NCBI RefSeq assembly: GCF_050624435.1
Contig: NC_134530.1
Location: 142,578,721-142,642,720 of the forward strand
From: Tenrec ecaudatus
Taxonomy: Eukaryota > Chordata > Mammalia > Afrosoricida > Tenrecidae
DNA: 64,000 bases
Direction: 5' to 3'
The position numbers were made by a program, and so were the translations under genes. Positions 1 through 12,015 of the stretch are shown here, piece by piece. The notes beneath the pieces were generated by a model, which was not told the DNA's origin, searched no databases, and saw only the letters and a list, made by a program, of their open reading frames with translations. Position 1 is the first letter of the stretch. The number at the start of each line of letters is the position of its first letter.

Positions 1-180
1 CTAAACATTGAGCTACTAACCACAAGGTAAGCAGTTCAAAACCACCAACTACTCCACACAAAAAGATGAGATATTCTACTCCTATAAGCAGTTATGTACT
101 TGGAAATCCACAGGGTCGATCTACCCTGTCCTATAAGCTTGCTATGATCTGTAAGCAACTCAGTGGCAGTGATTTTATTT
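1..180 (+). repeat. AfroSINE-type SINE, diverged, 5' end cut by window edge
   Basis: The order of modules matches the tRNA-derived afrotherian SINE in sense orientation: a 'gcagttcaaaaccacc' B-box-like segment near 30-45, a middle 'cctgtcctataagcttgctatg' type segment, then a 'ctcagtggcag' end. Diverged copy. Confidence 0.6.
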
Positions 181-291
181 TTTAGCATTAAGTATAAAAT
201 AATCTGAAAGATGCTATTTTGAATTTTAGAATATATAGTATTCATGCTTTTATTTAGGCAGAAATAAATCTCTCTTGTCCAAAGAACACAG

Positions 292-475
292 ACTCAATCA
301 CCGTCCCCATCATGTTGACTTCATAGTTACCCTATCGGACAGTGTAAAAACTGCTCTTTGGGTTTCTGAGAGTAACTATTTATGGCAGTAGAAAGCCCCA
401 TCTTTCTCCTGACGAATAGCTGGTTGTTTGAAATTGCAAATCTTTCAGAGGGCGGCCTAACCCGTAACCACTTCT
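292..475 (-). repeat. AfroSINE-type SINE (antisense copy)
   Basis: Read on the plus strand it has the reversed SINE order: 'accctatcggacagtg', 'gggtttctgaga', 'agaaagccccatctttctcc', then the reversed B-box region. It lies just downstream of SLC25A24 exon 2 (intron 2). Confidence 0.65.
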
Positions 476-1067
476 CATCCAGGGAAAGGAAAAAATAATT
501 ATTTTTAATACAAAGTTTCAAGTTAATCTAATATTTAGTGGTTAATATTTTATTAAAAATCCCCATCTGTAGCTTTTTTTTTTCTTTTGGGCTTCATGGG
601 AGAAAGACCTGGTGATTGGGGGGTGGGGGGTGAAGGTTAAGCCACCTTTAGTTCGGGCCCTTTTCAAAAACAAATCCTTTGTAGGCATGAAAAAATTGTT
701 TAATGTCAATTAACTTGCCATTGTGTTTTGAAGAATGAAGTGGAACAGAATCATATTCAAAATGGAAGAGTGTATCATCCTAGTTTAGAGATAATTTCCA
801 TCGAAATGATTTGAAGTTCATTTGGAAAATCATGCTCATTATAACCCACCTGAACCTTTTAATTTGGCAGGCAAAGCCATCTATAAATTTTCTTCACTAA
901 AAAATATGACTTCTATATAAAAATCACATTACTAAGAAGAATAGGTATTATCAAAAGTAAGCCTTAATATCTAAGCAAAGATTGATTAAATAAGTATCAT
1001 CTGAGACTCTTGGAGGCCCTCAAACTGCTTCTTTGTAGCTGGGGATAGAGATAAGAAAAACACACAC

Positions 1068-1194
1068 CATCATTATTTTTGTCCAGACTCGTAAATGCGA
1101 GTTTCATTTGTTTCTCGTGGTCTTTAAGATATTTCATAAATTCTTCAAAATCCAGCATCCCATCTTTGTTGACATCTCCAGCGTTAAAAATTTT
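1068..1194 (-). CDS. SLC25A24: SLC25A24 (SCaMC-1) exon 2: EF-hand 2 and start of EF-hand 3
   Basis: This 127-bp exon encodes [12 protein letters not shown], then [20 protein letters not shown] and a start of the next loop, DKNNDG. The acceptor is a T-rich tract ending in 'gcag' just above 1194, and the donor after 1068 is 'gtgtgt'. It enters in phase 0 and leaves in phase 1, as SCaMC-1 exon 2 does. The loop [12 protein letters not shown] has acidic or amide ligands at positions 1, 3, 5 and 9 and Glu at 12, so it should bind calcium. The protein senses cytosolic calcium and gates ATP-Mg/phosphate exchange across the mitochondrial inner membrane. By recall it is nearly identical to human SLC25A24 here, closer than the right-hand gene is. 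The next exon lies beyond the left edge. Confidence 0.9.
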
Positions 1195-1271
1195 CTGCAA
1201 AAAAAGAAAAACAGATAAAAGAGATTGTTATTTCCAACACAGACTAAACTCACTAAAAAAAAACAAACCGA

Positions 1272-1465
1272 AACCCAATGACATCAAGTTGAATAGTGAC
1301 CTACAGGACAAAGTCCGAACTTCCCCTCTGGATTTCTGAGACTGTAACTCTTCCCAGAATGGAAAGCCTCATCTTTCTCCCATGGAGCAGTGAACGTTTT
1401 TGAACTGCTGACTTTGTGAGTAAGAACCCAACACGTAACTGCAACCATATGGACTAAGGTGCTAA
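1272..1465 (-). repeat. AfroSINE-type SINE (antisense copy)
   Basis: It contains 'gtgacctacaggacaaag', 'ggatttctgagactgtaac', 'agcctcatctttctccc' and a reversed B-box in the standard antisense order. It sits in SLC25A24 intron 1. Confidence 0.65.
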
Positions 1466-2466
1466 ATTATTTACACTCATACTTCAAGTACATTGGCTGC
1501 ATTCTTAAAACAGTAAAGTACAAATTATAGGCCAAACGTCACATTCTCCCACAAGGTGGATATTTATCATGAAAATCAGCAAAGGACTGCAAAACATGTC
1601 CAGATCTTGGGTTAAATTGTATATTACAAAAATGGGAACTCCAGGAAGATGGTGACTGAGTAACACATACCAGAGGGACTCCGCGAAATCAGACCAGGAG
1701 AGTTGCTTAAAGGGAAATTCAACACTGCTAGATTGCAGAAGGAGCATCATAAAGATAAGTAGGCAGAGACCCACAGGGTATTGAGGGCATGGGAGCTTTT
1801 GGCTTACCACTGTGGAGGCCAGCTAGAGTTCGACCTTAGGCCCCCCCACTGTCTCTGCTGGAGCCAGGACCATTTGGAGCCAGCCTGGGGGCTTAATCTC
1901 AACTCAGCCACAGTTTATTGCAGCATTGGGGCAGGGATTAAACCCTTGCAGCTCCACGGGATGGGATTGAGGATCGGCTACATTGTTACTTTTGTTTCCC
2001 TCTCTGCTCTCTATTGGCAAAGTTTCAGCATGCTTACTTCCTTTTTTCCTCCTCTTTGTCTCTTTCCTGTTATCTCACACTCCACTACCAACCTCCAGAC
2101 CACTCCCCTTAGCCTAGAACATTTATGCATGCCCCACACCTACCTAGGTGAGTTCTACCCTGTGAAACTAGCCAGAGGCTGAGGAAAGCCCTGCCAACCT
2201 CCTTGGATACTCCACCCAACTTCTTACTGGGGAATTCCTGCCTGTGTGCCTGGGGGAGCTCTTATTTTTCCTCTGGTGTCCCATGTGACTAAGGAAACTT
2301 CCTCCCACCTACCTTAGTGCCTCACAAGGCCTAAGGCAGCTTAGACAACACTCATCAATATTCCAAACTGCTGCAGGAACCTCTGCCCAACCTCCACAAC
2401 ACCAAAGCAGGCAACCCACCAGCCTTCTGGGACACTCCCCTGAGAGGGAAGTCACAGGAGGATAAA

Positions 2467-3623
2467 ATGGTAGTGAAATTAGCTTTAGGCAGTTCAAAGA
2501 AACATTCCTACAATTCTCCCAGACAGACCCAGTGCTCTTCGACTCCCTGGAAAATGGCACCTGGCTCCTCTAAAACAACCCAATGCAAACAGCCATTAGC
2601 CCCCAATGACCTTAACGCAAAACAGGAGAAACAAAAGGCAATGGCAATGGCAGAAGATGTCCTAAACATAATGACATAAATAGAACAAGCAGACATTGAA
2701 CTGCTACAGAAAGAAATTTTCAGAATGCTGCTTGGAGTCATACAGGATATGAGGGAAACAATACAGAAAAAGGATGAAATGGCAGACGAGATAAAGTCCA
2801 TACGCCAAAGGGAAATACAAGAGCTTGGGGACGAGATAACAAAAACCAGTGGCAAAAACACGGACCTTAAGAATTGACTGGTGGAAGCAGAGAACCAGAC
2901 CAGTGACTTGGAGAACAGTCAAGCAGACTTTAATAAACACAAACAAAAATCTAACAAGATCATCAAAGAAGCTGAAGAAAACCTAAGAGCTATGTCTGAT
3001 ACTATGAAGAGGAATAACATTAGAATTACTGGCCTACCGGAGGAAGACACAACAAAGAATTCATCTGGAAAAAGATTGAGAGAATTCTTGGAGGAAAACT
3101 TCCCCAGCTTAATGAATGAAAATCAGGCAACCATTCAGGAGGCTGAAAGAACACCAGATAGACTGAATCAAAAGAAGAAGTCATCAAGGAACATATCCAA
3201 ATTGAGTAAAACGAGAAAATCACGAGAGCAGCTAGGGAAAAGCAATCAGTCACATATAAAGGCTCTTAAATAAGAATATGCTCAGATCTATCAGCAGAAA
3301 CGATGAAGAAGAGAGAGTGGAGTAACATATTCAAAAAACTGAAGGAAAACAATGCAAACCCAAGAATACTCTACCCAGCCAAATTATCGATCAAGATAGA
3401 TGGAGAAGTAGGAGTCTTCCCAGACAAGGAAAAACTCAAAGAATACGTTAGAAGAAGCCCAGCCCTACTAAAGATCCTTGCAGACCCTTTATGGGTAGAA
3501 GAGCAACACACATCAAGCATAAATAAGAGACCACCACATAGAACAACCTCAACCAGAGGGCAACAAAGAGAAAACAAACCCCAAGATAGCATTGGCTTAA
3601 GGATGGAAAGAAGTCAAGAATGA
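2467..3623 (+). pseudogene. L1 ORF1 remnant
   Basis: The frame reads as an L1 ORF1 protein: a Lys/Glu-rich coiled-coil half (about 2700-2990) and then the RNA-recognition part with KRNNIRITGLPEED near 3010. It ends in KRPPHRTTSTRGQQ-like basic sequence near 3510-3600. In-frame stops near 2677 and 2877 and a further break near 3270 interrupt it. ORF1 protein normally coats L1 RNA as a trimeric chaperone; this copy is dead. Confidence 0.8.
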
Positions 3624-3712
3624 TACACACACATGCACAACACACTAATAAGAAGGGAAGGTAGAAAAACACCCAACACAAAAGGTATACGATGACATCA
3701 CAGAGACCACAG

Positions 3713-6700
3713 ATGGAGATAGCAACCCTGAATATCAATGGCCTGAACTCAGGTATTAAAAAGACTGATGCTAGCAAACTGGCTTAGAAAACACAACCAT
3801 CAATATGCTGCCTACAGGAGACACATCTCAAGGCTACAGACAAAAATAGGCTGAGACTCAAAGGCTGTAGAAAGGCATACCAAGCAAACAGGAATTCCAA
3901 AAAAGCAGGGATTGGGATCCTAATCTCAGATAAAATTGACCTCAAAGTGCAAACCATAAAAACAGATAAGGAGGGACACTATATAATGCTCAAGGGAATG
4001 GTAGACAGAGCTACTAAGCATTGTTAACATATATTCCCCGAATGAGAGACCCGCTGAATACGTCAACCAAACACTCCAAAAGAAGAAAAAAGAAATCACA
4101 GCCTCAACAATTATAGTGGGTGACTTCAATACACCACTCTCTAAGAAAGATAGAACACAGGAAAAGAAGCTCAACAAAAAGCCTAGAGATTTAAACACTA
4201 CAATTAGACAATTTGACTTGATAGATATTTACCGAGCTTTTCATCCAAATACAAAAAAATTCACATTCTTTTCAAGTCTGCAAGACACATATTCAAAGAT
4301 AGCCCACATGCTGGTGATAGAGTAAATCTACATAAATGTAAGAACATTGACATCATGCAGCCTCTTATCTCTGACCACTGTGCCATAAGGCTGGAAATAA
4401 ACAAAAGGAAGGCGAAGAAAACAATTGGAGGATGAATAACTCTCTACTGCAAAAGGAATATGTACTGGCACAGATCAGAGAGGAAATTAGAAAATTTCTA
4501 GAAACCACAAGAATGACAACACGACATACCAAAACTTATGGGACACAGCAAAAGCAGTTATCAGAGGAAGTTTCATAGGAATACATGCACACCTGAGAAA
4601 GGAAGAGAGACTCATGATTGGTATGCTGGCACAAAATTTATAACAACTAGAGCAGAGGCAGCAGGACAATCCGACTAATAGCAAAAGAAAAGAAATAACA
4701 AAATCCATGGAAAACAAGAAAACTATGGAAAAAATTAATGCTGCTAAAAGTTGGTTCTTTGAAAGGATAAACAGAATCAACAGACCACTGGCAGACCTAA
4801 CCAAAGAAAGGAGGGAACAAATTTCAATAGCAAGAATAAGGGATGAAACAAAGGACATTACAACAGACCTTAATGAAATCAAAAGGATAATTACACAGTA
4901 CTACGAAGGATTGTACTCCAATGAATTCAACAACTTGGAAGACATGGCGAAATTCTTGGAAAAATAATCCCTCCATAGACTGTATCCAAAGGATGTCAAG
5001 AATCTCAACAGACCCATAGCAATAGAAGAAGCAGAAAAGGTTCTCAAGGATTACCAACAAAAAAGCCCCTTGACCCAATGGCTTCCCTGGAGATTTCTAC
5101 CAAACATTTAGGGAAGAATTAACACCAATCCTACACAAACTCTTCCAGAACATAGAAAAAGATGGCAAACTCCCGAACTCCTTCTATGAAGCTAGTATAT
5201 CTCTGATACCAAAACAGGGAAAGGATTCCACAAGAATGAAGAACTACAGACAAATATCCCTAATAAACATCAATGCATAAATCCTTAACAAAATATTGAC
5301 TATAGAGTACAAAAGTATATAAAACAAATAATTCACCACAACCAAGTGGGATTCATTCCAGGGATACAGGGATGGTTCAATACATGAAAGACCATTAGTA
5401 TTATTCATCACATTGACATGAAAAACTATACAAACCACATGATACTATCAAAAGATGTAGAAAAAGTATTTGACAAGATCCAACACCAATTCTGATTTAA
5501 GACACTTGAGAAGATAGGAATGAAAGGAAAATTCCTCAAGACAATATAACTATATATGAAAAACCAACATCCAACGTTGTAGTCAATGGAGAAAAGACTA
5601 ACAAATTCCCACTGAAAAAGGGGACCAGACAAGGATGCTCCTTGTTCCCACTCCTATTTAATATCGTGCTGGAGGTTTTAGCTAACAGCATAAGGCAAAG
5701 AAACAACATCAAAGGTATTCGTCTGGGGAAGGAAGAGTTGAAACTATCGTTATTTGCAGATGATATGATTTTATATATGGAAAGTCCCAAAAGCTCCACA
5801 AGGGGAGTACTGGAAGCAATGGAGGAGTTTGGCAGAATGGAAGGAAGCAAGATCAACAAACATAAGTCCATCGGACTACTATACACATTGGATAAGACCA
5901 CAGAAGAGGAGATCAAAAAGGTGGTACCCATCACAATAACCAAACACAAATTGAAATATCTAGGGATATACCTGAGTAAAAGAACAAAAGATATATATGG
6001 GTAAAATTACAGAAAACTATTACAAGAAACCAAGAGTAACCTCAACAAATGGAAGAATATCCCATGCTCGTTGATTGGAAAACTCAATATAGTAAATATG
6101 TCAGTTCGGTCCAGGGCACTATACAAGTTTAATGAAATCCCAATAAAATTATCCTCATCTTTCTTCAAAGAAATGGAAAAACTAATTACCAACTTCATAT
6201 GGAGAGGGAAGAAGCCCAGAATTAGCAGAGAACTCCTAAAGAAGAAGGACACCATGGGAGGGCTGGCTTTAACTGAACTTAGCACATATTATACAGCCAC
6301 AGTTGTCAAAACCGCATGGTATTGGTACAATGACAGAAACTCAGATGAGTGGTAAAGAACTGAAAACCCAGAAATAAAGTCATCAACATACAGACATCTG
6401 ATCTTTGATAAGGGCCCCAAATATATCCAATGGGAAGCAGATGCCTTCTTTAACAAATGGTGCTGGAAAAAATGGATATTTACCTGCAGAAAAATGAAGC
6501 AAAACCCTTATCTCAATCTAAGCACAAGAATAAACTCAGGTGGATCACAGACCTTGAAGTTAAACCCCAAACTATTAGAGTCATCAATGAAGGAATTGGG
6601 ACCAACTTGAGAACTTTGGCGCAGGGAATACAGAGGTTATCGGAAATAGGGATGGACACAAACACAGAGGAGGCACAAATTGACAAATGGGATATACTAA

Positions 6701-7453
6701 AGATAAAATACCTGTGTACATCGAAAGAATTCACCAAGAGAGTAATGAGAGGCCATGGACTAGGAAAACAACTTTAGCAATGACACATCAGACAAAGGCC
6801 TTATTAGTAAAGTCTACAATACTCTGCTAGCTTCCAAAAAGAAAAAAATACTAATTGCCCAAGGAGGACGTGAACAGAAGTTTCATAGGGGCAGAAATCC
6901 GAATGGCCAACAAACACATGAGAAAATGTTCCCAATCTTTAGCCATAAGAGAAATGTAAATTAAAACAACAATGAGGTCCCACCTAACACTCTCAAAGAT
7001 AGCCCAATTAAAAAAATCAGAAAGCAACAAGTGTTGGAGGAGCTGTGGGGAGACAGAACTCTCATCCACTGCTGGTGGACCTGTAAGTATGCACAGCCAC
7101 TATGGAAATCAAACTGGCGATACCTAAAACAGATGGAAATAGAGTTACCATATGACCCAGCAATCCTCCTACTGGGCAATTACCCAGAAAAGGCAAGAAA
7201 CAAACCAAGGCCAGACATCTGTGCTCCAATGTTCACTGCAGCACAGTTCACAATCGCAAGGAGTTGGAAACAATCCAAATCTCCAACAACTGACAAATGG
7301 ATTAAAAAGTTGTGGTACATACATATAATGGAGTACTATGCATCCCTAAAAAGCAATGGTGAACGTATGAAGCACATTGCTGTATGGGAAGAACTGGAGG
7401 ACATAGGGAAAAAGCTACTGTATACGAACATTCCTGGGATGAGGACCAGGTAG
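3713..7453 (+). pseudogene. L1 ORF2 remnant (endonuclease and reverse transcriptase)
   Basis: It begins MEIATLNINGLNSG, the usual start of the L1 apurinic-type endonuclease, but has a stop within about 25 codons. Later blocks include the reverse-transcriptase core with FADDMILYMESP near 5755 and the thumb/C-terminal blocks with WRGKKPRISRELLKKKD near 6200-6245. The C-terminal zinc-region block is near 7060-7400 (DRTLIHCWWTCKYAQPLW; YDPAILLLG). Several frameshifts separate these blocks. Compared with the second L1 copy (around 30000-30100), about 100 bases covering the ORF2 end are missing here. Confidence 0.85.
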
Positions 7454-9898
7454 TACGGCAGGGACCAGACCAAATCCAGGGATACATAGGGTAGTCAACT
7501 ACAAAGGAGGTGGGGAAAGGAAAAAAAATAATGATTAAAAAAAAGAAATGGGTAGTGGGGCACAGTGCACTAACCAACCCAAGGGGAGGGTATTGTTTAT
7601 ATCTCCACAGTGCAAGAGGGACCAGACTTCAACCCAGTGCTCCAAGATGTGAATGAAACATACCGGTTTGGAGTAGGGAACCAGTGGAAAGGTCTGAGGG
7701 GTTGGCCCCAATACAACTACGTGGACACCTGCCCAGCCCCCCAGAATAATTTATTTCAAAGGATGGCACTGAATCTGTAGCCCCAGTACAGGAACATATC
7801 TGATCAGAGCACTCGGGAGCAGATGAAGGGAAGGAGAAGAGAGTAGAACACATCGTGGCCTACCAGGCCTTGAAGCCAATGTTCCGCTTAGAGCATCCAG
7901 TCCACAGAGAGAACCACATGGCCGGCCCCACTATGAGACACAACGTCCCTCACTGACCCATAGCCCTACAGGGGACAATACCGGAGACACAGTGTGGGAA
8001 TTGCACCTGATCTGATCCTGCCACACCGAGGCAAAAGACTAAGGGGGTGTAACAGAACAGCAAGGGAACAGAGAGGCAAGGTCCCCAGGGAATGCCGAAG
8101 GTGGACTATGGGGCCAGGGCTTGGTGCCCCAACAGACTAGACTGGAAAACACTTATAAAGGCCAACAAATAATCCTTGAAGGAACTACAGATTTTTCTTT
8201 CTTGTTGTGTTTAGTTTTGTTTGTCATTGGTTTATTGTTGATGATGTTTTGTTGTATATTGTTGCTTGGTTTTGCTCTGTCTTGTTTTTGTGCATGTTAT
8301 TATCTCCGCAGGTCTGTCTAAAGAAGATAGGCTGGGTGGACAATCTGGAGGAAAAACAAGGGGACTGACAGTTCTGGGGGACATGGGAGAGGGGGTGGTG
8401 GGGAGAAAGGTATTGGTGTTAACAAACCCAGTGAGAAGGGAACAACAAGTGATCCAAATAGGTGGTGTGGAGGGTTTAGGAGACCTGGTAGGTGTGATCA
8501 AAGGTAATGTACCAAGAGGAATTATAGAAACCCAAATGAAAACAGCATGGTAGTGGGACAAGGGAAAAGTCAAAGGAGATAGAGGAAAGGGCTAGGAGGC
8601 AAAAGGCATTTATAGAGGCCTAAATAAAGACATGTATTTATATATGAGAATGGGGAAATAGATCTATGTACATATATTTATAAGTTTAGTATTAAGGTAG
8701 CAGAAGGACATTGGGCCTCCACTCAAGTACTCCCTCAATGCAAGAATACTTTCTTCTATTAAATTGGCATTCTATGATGCTCACCTTCCTGACACAATCG
8801 CTGAAGACAAAGCGGGTGAATAGGCAAATTTGGTGAAGAACGCTGATGGTGCCGGCTATCAAAAGATATAGCATCTGGGGTCTTAAAGGCTTGAAGGTAA
8901 ACAAGCGGCCATCTAGCTCAGAAGCAACAAAGCCCACATGGAAGAAGCACACCAGCCTGTGTGATCATGAGGTGCTGAAGGGATCAGTTATCAGGCATCA
9001 AAGAACAAAAAATCATATCATTGTGTACTCACCTCCCTGATATGATCGCTAAAGACTAATTGGTGCATAAACAAATGTGGCAAAGAAAGCTATCAAAAGA
9101 TATAGCGTCTGGGGTCTTAAAGGCTTGAAGGCAAACAAGTGGCCATCCAGTTCAGAAGCAACAAAGCCCATATGGAAGAAGCACACTGCCTGTGCGATCA
9201 TGAGGTGTCAAACTGATCAGGTATCAGGCACCATCAGAACAAAAAATCACATCATTGTGAATGAGGGGGGAGTGCGGAATGGAGACCCAAAGCCCATTTG
9301 TAGGCCACTGGACATCCCTTTACAGAAGGGTCTCAGGGAGGAGACGAGACAGTCAGGGTGCAGTGTAGCAACGATGAAACATACAACTTTTCTCTAGTTC
9401 CTAAGGGCTTCCTCCTCCCCCACTATCATGATCCCAATTCTACCTTACAAATCTGGCTAGATCAGACGATGTACACTGGTACAGAGAGGAACTGGAAATG
9501 CAGGGAATCCAGGGTGGATGATCCCTTCAGGACCAGGGGTGTGAGTGGCAATTCTGGGAGGGTAGAGAGAGGGTGGGTTGGAAAGGGGGAACCGATTACA
9601 AGGATCTACATATAACCTACTCCCTGAGGGACATACAACAAAAAAGTGGGTGAAGGGATATGTTGGACATGGCAAGATATGTCAAAACAATAATTTATAA
9701 ATTATCAAGGGTTCACGAGGGAGGGGGAGGAGGGAAGGAGAGGAAAAAATGAGGAGTGATACCATCAGCTTAGGTAGAGAGCAAATGTTTTGAGAACGAT
9801 GAGGGCAATGAAGGCACAAATGTGCTTTACACAACTGATGTATGTATGGATTGTGATAAGATTTGTATGAGCCCAATAATAAAATGATTTTTTTAAAA
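7454..9898 (+). repeat. L1 3'UTR with an internal tandem duplication
   Basis: About 2.4 kb of non-ORF2 sequence is shared with 30090-32592 and with shorter L1 tails throughout the window. A module of roughly 235 bases occurs twice in tandem: 'gctatcaaaagatatagc' is at 8855 and again at 9089, each followed by 'ggggtcttaaaggcttgaag' and 'caacaaagcccacatggaag'-type blocks. It ends with a polyadenylation-signal-like 'aataaaatgat'. Confidence 0.8.
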
Positions 9899-10164
9899 CA
9901 CCAAATATTTACAGATCTATTGGTCATGTTCTTCTCCCATGAAAATGTCACAGTGTAATACGATGATACAACAGATAATTTTCCGAGGCAGAAGTCGGAA
10001 ACGCACAGGAGACTTAGAAAAGCTACCCTTAGAAAGAAACTTGGGTTTTCAATGCATATATTTAAAGAAGAAAGGCTGGAAGACATTAGTCTAAGCCTCA
10101 ATTGCAAGAAATTAGGGCAGGGGGGACTCGAACTTGAAGGAAAGAACTAAAGAGTGAAAGGTGT

Positions 10165-10528
10165 TTAAAAGAAAATAAGCGCAATACCAGGAGGGTGGAG
10201 GGAGGGGGGTAGACAGGGGGAACCGATCCAAGGATCTCCATATGGCCCCCCCCTGGGGGACGGACAACAGAAATGTGGTGAAGGGAGACGCCAGACAGTG
10301 TAAGATATGACATAATAATAATAATTTATAAATTATCACGGGCTCATGAGGGAGAGGGCGGGGAGGGAGGGGAAAATGAGGAGCTGATACCAAGGGCTCA
10401 TGTAGAAAGCAAATGTTTTGAGAATGATGATGGCAAAAATGTACAAATGTGTTTGAGACAATAGATAGATGTATGGATTGTGATAAGAGTTGTATGATCC
10501 CCCAATAAAATGACTTTTAAAAAAGAGA
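10165..10528 (+). mobile_element. L1 3' end fragment
   Basis: It matches the last ~360 bases of the long L1 3'UTR, including 'gggggacggacaacagaaa', 'ataatttataaattatca' and a terminal 'cccccaataaaatgac', followed by an A-rich tail. Confidence 0.8.
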
Positions 10529-11394
10529 AAAGAAGCATACAATTCAGAGTGTCTACAAAGTCAAATGATTATTCCTTCAAAAGACGGAAACATCGGCAAA
10601 TCCCTGAAACCCGCAAGTAACTCATGTCAGATGTTAAAAGATGAAAACCTTCAGATGCCAAAGATATGACAAACCACCTTACATAAAAAGGGAAAGAACC
10701 CCTAGATAAAATGTGCAGGAAAAGAGGACTTACCTACAATTGATGCATGATAAACTAGAAAATCTGAGTAGGTCCACAAGTATTCCAGAAATTCAGTCTG
10801 CAATTGTAAACCATTCCCCTAAAGAGAAGTCCAGGCCAAAATGACTCTTCAGAAACCTGATGGAGCACGGCTCTACTCTGTCACCCGCGGGAACTTGATG
10901 ACAGCGAGCTTGTTTGCTTTTTCACTTTTGAATAAAAAATTCTAGCCTAATTAGTTTGAGTGTGATTTTCTTTATCTATAACTAAAAAGGTTTTAATTAC
11001 AATCACAATTATTTTAGAGTTTTAAAGGCAAATAGGTTTATATCACTGAAAACTGATTATTGCTATCAAGTTCCTTAGACTGGAGATGATTTTCATCTGC
11101 AAATTATATACTGCTCATTTAAAACCTATTTGCCTAATGTATTTGTATATACGCCAGAAGAAAGGCCTACAGCTTTCTGGGACTCTTTTTTTTTTTAATT
11201 CTTCACACAATACACTGTAGGTGTCATTTAGATTTTTTTTAAAATCTATTGTATTCTCGGTCTCAATAAGTGAATTCCCCAGAAGGAAAGCAGGAAACAT
11301 GCAGGAATAAAACTTCAACTAGAAGTTTCTAAAGATGTCACTGTGTCCTGAAGATGCCACAATCTCTCACTTCTGAAGATGTGGCTTTCTAGTC
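10529..11394. other. Intronic stretch with no recognised feature
   Basis: SLC25A24 intron 1 sequence. I see no exon-like or repeat-like signal that I can name. A 67-codon minus-strand ORF at 11115-11318 resembles nothing I recognise and contains long low-complexity runs. Confidence 0.5.
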
Positions 11395-11399
11395 CCATA

Positions 11400-11903
11400 A
11401 AGCATGGATGAAGCACACAATACTCTGGTTCCTTCAGGCTTCCTCTGCCCCACTATCATGACCCCAGTACTCCCTTCCACTGCAGGTTAGACCAGAGCAT
11501 GTGTACAGATACAGAAAAGAAATAAGAGGTCAGGACACATGAAATCTAGGAACAGGAATGGGAATATCGATACCAGAAGGGTAGTGGGAGGTTGGAAGTG
11601 GAGGAGAGGAAGGCAGAAATGATAGTAATGATCGACACAGAAACACACACTCTCCAGGGGGACAAACAACAGAAACCACGGGGAAGGGAGACAGTGGTCG
11701 GTGTAGGCTATGAAAATAATAGTAATGTATCATTTAACAAGGGGTCATGAGGTTGGGGCAAGAGTTGCTGATGAAAAAAGCTCAATAGAAAGTAAATGTC
11801 TAGAATGATGGTACCATATGTACAAATACGTCTGATACAATTGATATATGGATTGTTGTAAGAGCTATGAGAGCTCCCAATACAAGGATCTTTCAATAGA
11901 ATA
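11400..11903 (+). mobile_element. Old L1 3' end fragment
   Basis: It keeps the order of the L1 tail: 'cttcctctgccccactatca', 'accagagcatgtgtacagat', 'gggggacaaacaacagaaac', 'atggattgttgtaagagct' and a terminal 'cccaatacaaggat'. It is more diverged than the copies at 9.6 or 40.9 kb. Confidence 0.7.
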
Positions 11904-11904
11904 A

Positions 11905-12015
11905 AGAAAGGCTTACAGCCTCCGATACCCACGGGGGCAGTTGTACCCCGTCCTACACGGTCACTGTGAATCTGAATGGACTCGATGGCACAGAGTGTGG
12001 TGTTTGGTTTGGTGG
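11905..12015 (+). repeat. AfroSINE-type SINE, 3' half
   Basis: It shows 'ccccgtcctacacggtcact', 'gaatctgaatggactcgat' and 'ggtttggtttggtggttgg', the 3' half of the SINE in sense orientation. It abuts the preceding L1 tail. Confidence 0.65.

Larger units (their letters stand above)
1634..9898 (+). mobile_element. Near full-length L1 retrotransposon, broken, with a ~2.4 kb 3'UTR
   Basis: It starts with a typical L1 5'UTR ('aactccaggaagatggtgac'). A broken ORF1 (about 2467-3623) and a broken ORF2 (3713 to about 7450) follow. A long 3'UTR ends in 'cccaataataaaatgat' plus a short T/A tract. In ORF1 the coiled-coil and the RNA-binding 'RRNNIRITGLPEE'-like segment are recognisable. In ORF2 the reverse-transcriptase 'FADDMILY' segment is readable near 5755. 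Frameshifts and stops show that it cannot move on its own. It lies in sense opposite to the host gene SLC25A24, inside intron 1. No convincing target-site duplication was found by eye. Confidence 0.9.

Noticed and set aside
4707..6777. Several 80-120 codon ORFs that look like reverse transcriptase genes
   Set aside because: They are pieces of one broken L1 ORF2, not host genes or a domesticated reverse transcriptase.
8770..9255. Spaced repeats that might suggest a CRISPR-like array
   Set aside because: There are only two units of about 235 bases, both part of the L1 3'UTR and found in other L1 copies.
11115..11318. 67-codon minus-strand ORF in SLC25A24 intron 1
   Set aside because: Contains homopolymer-derived Lys runs and no recognisable family or splice context.
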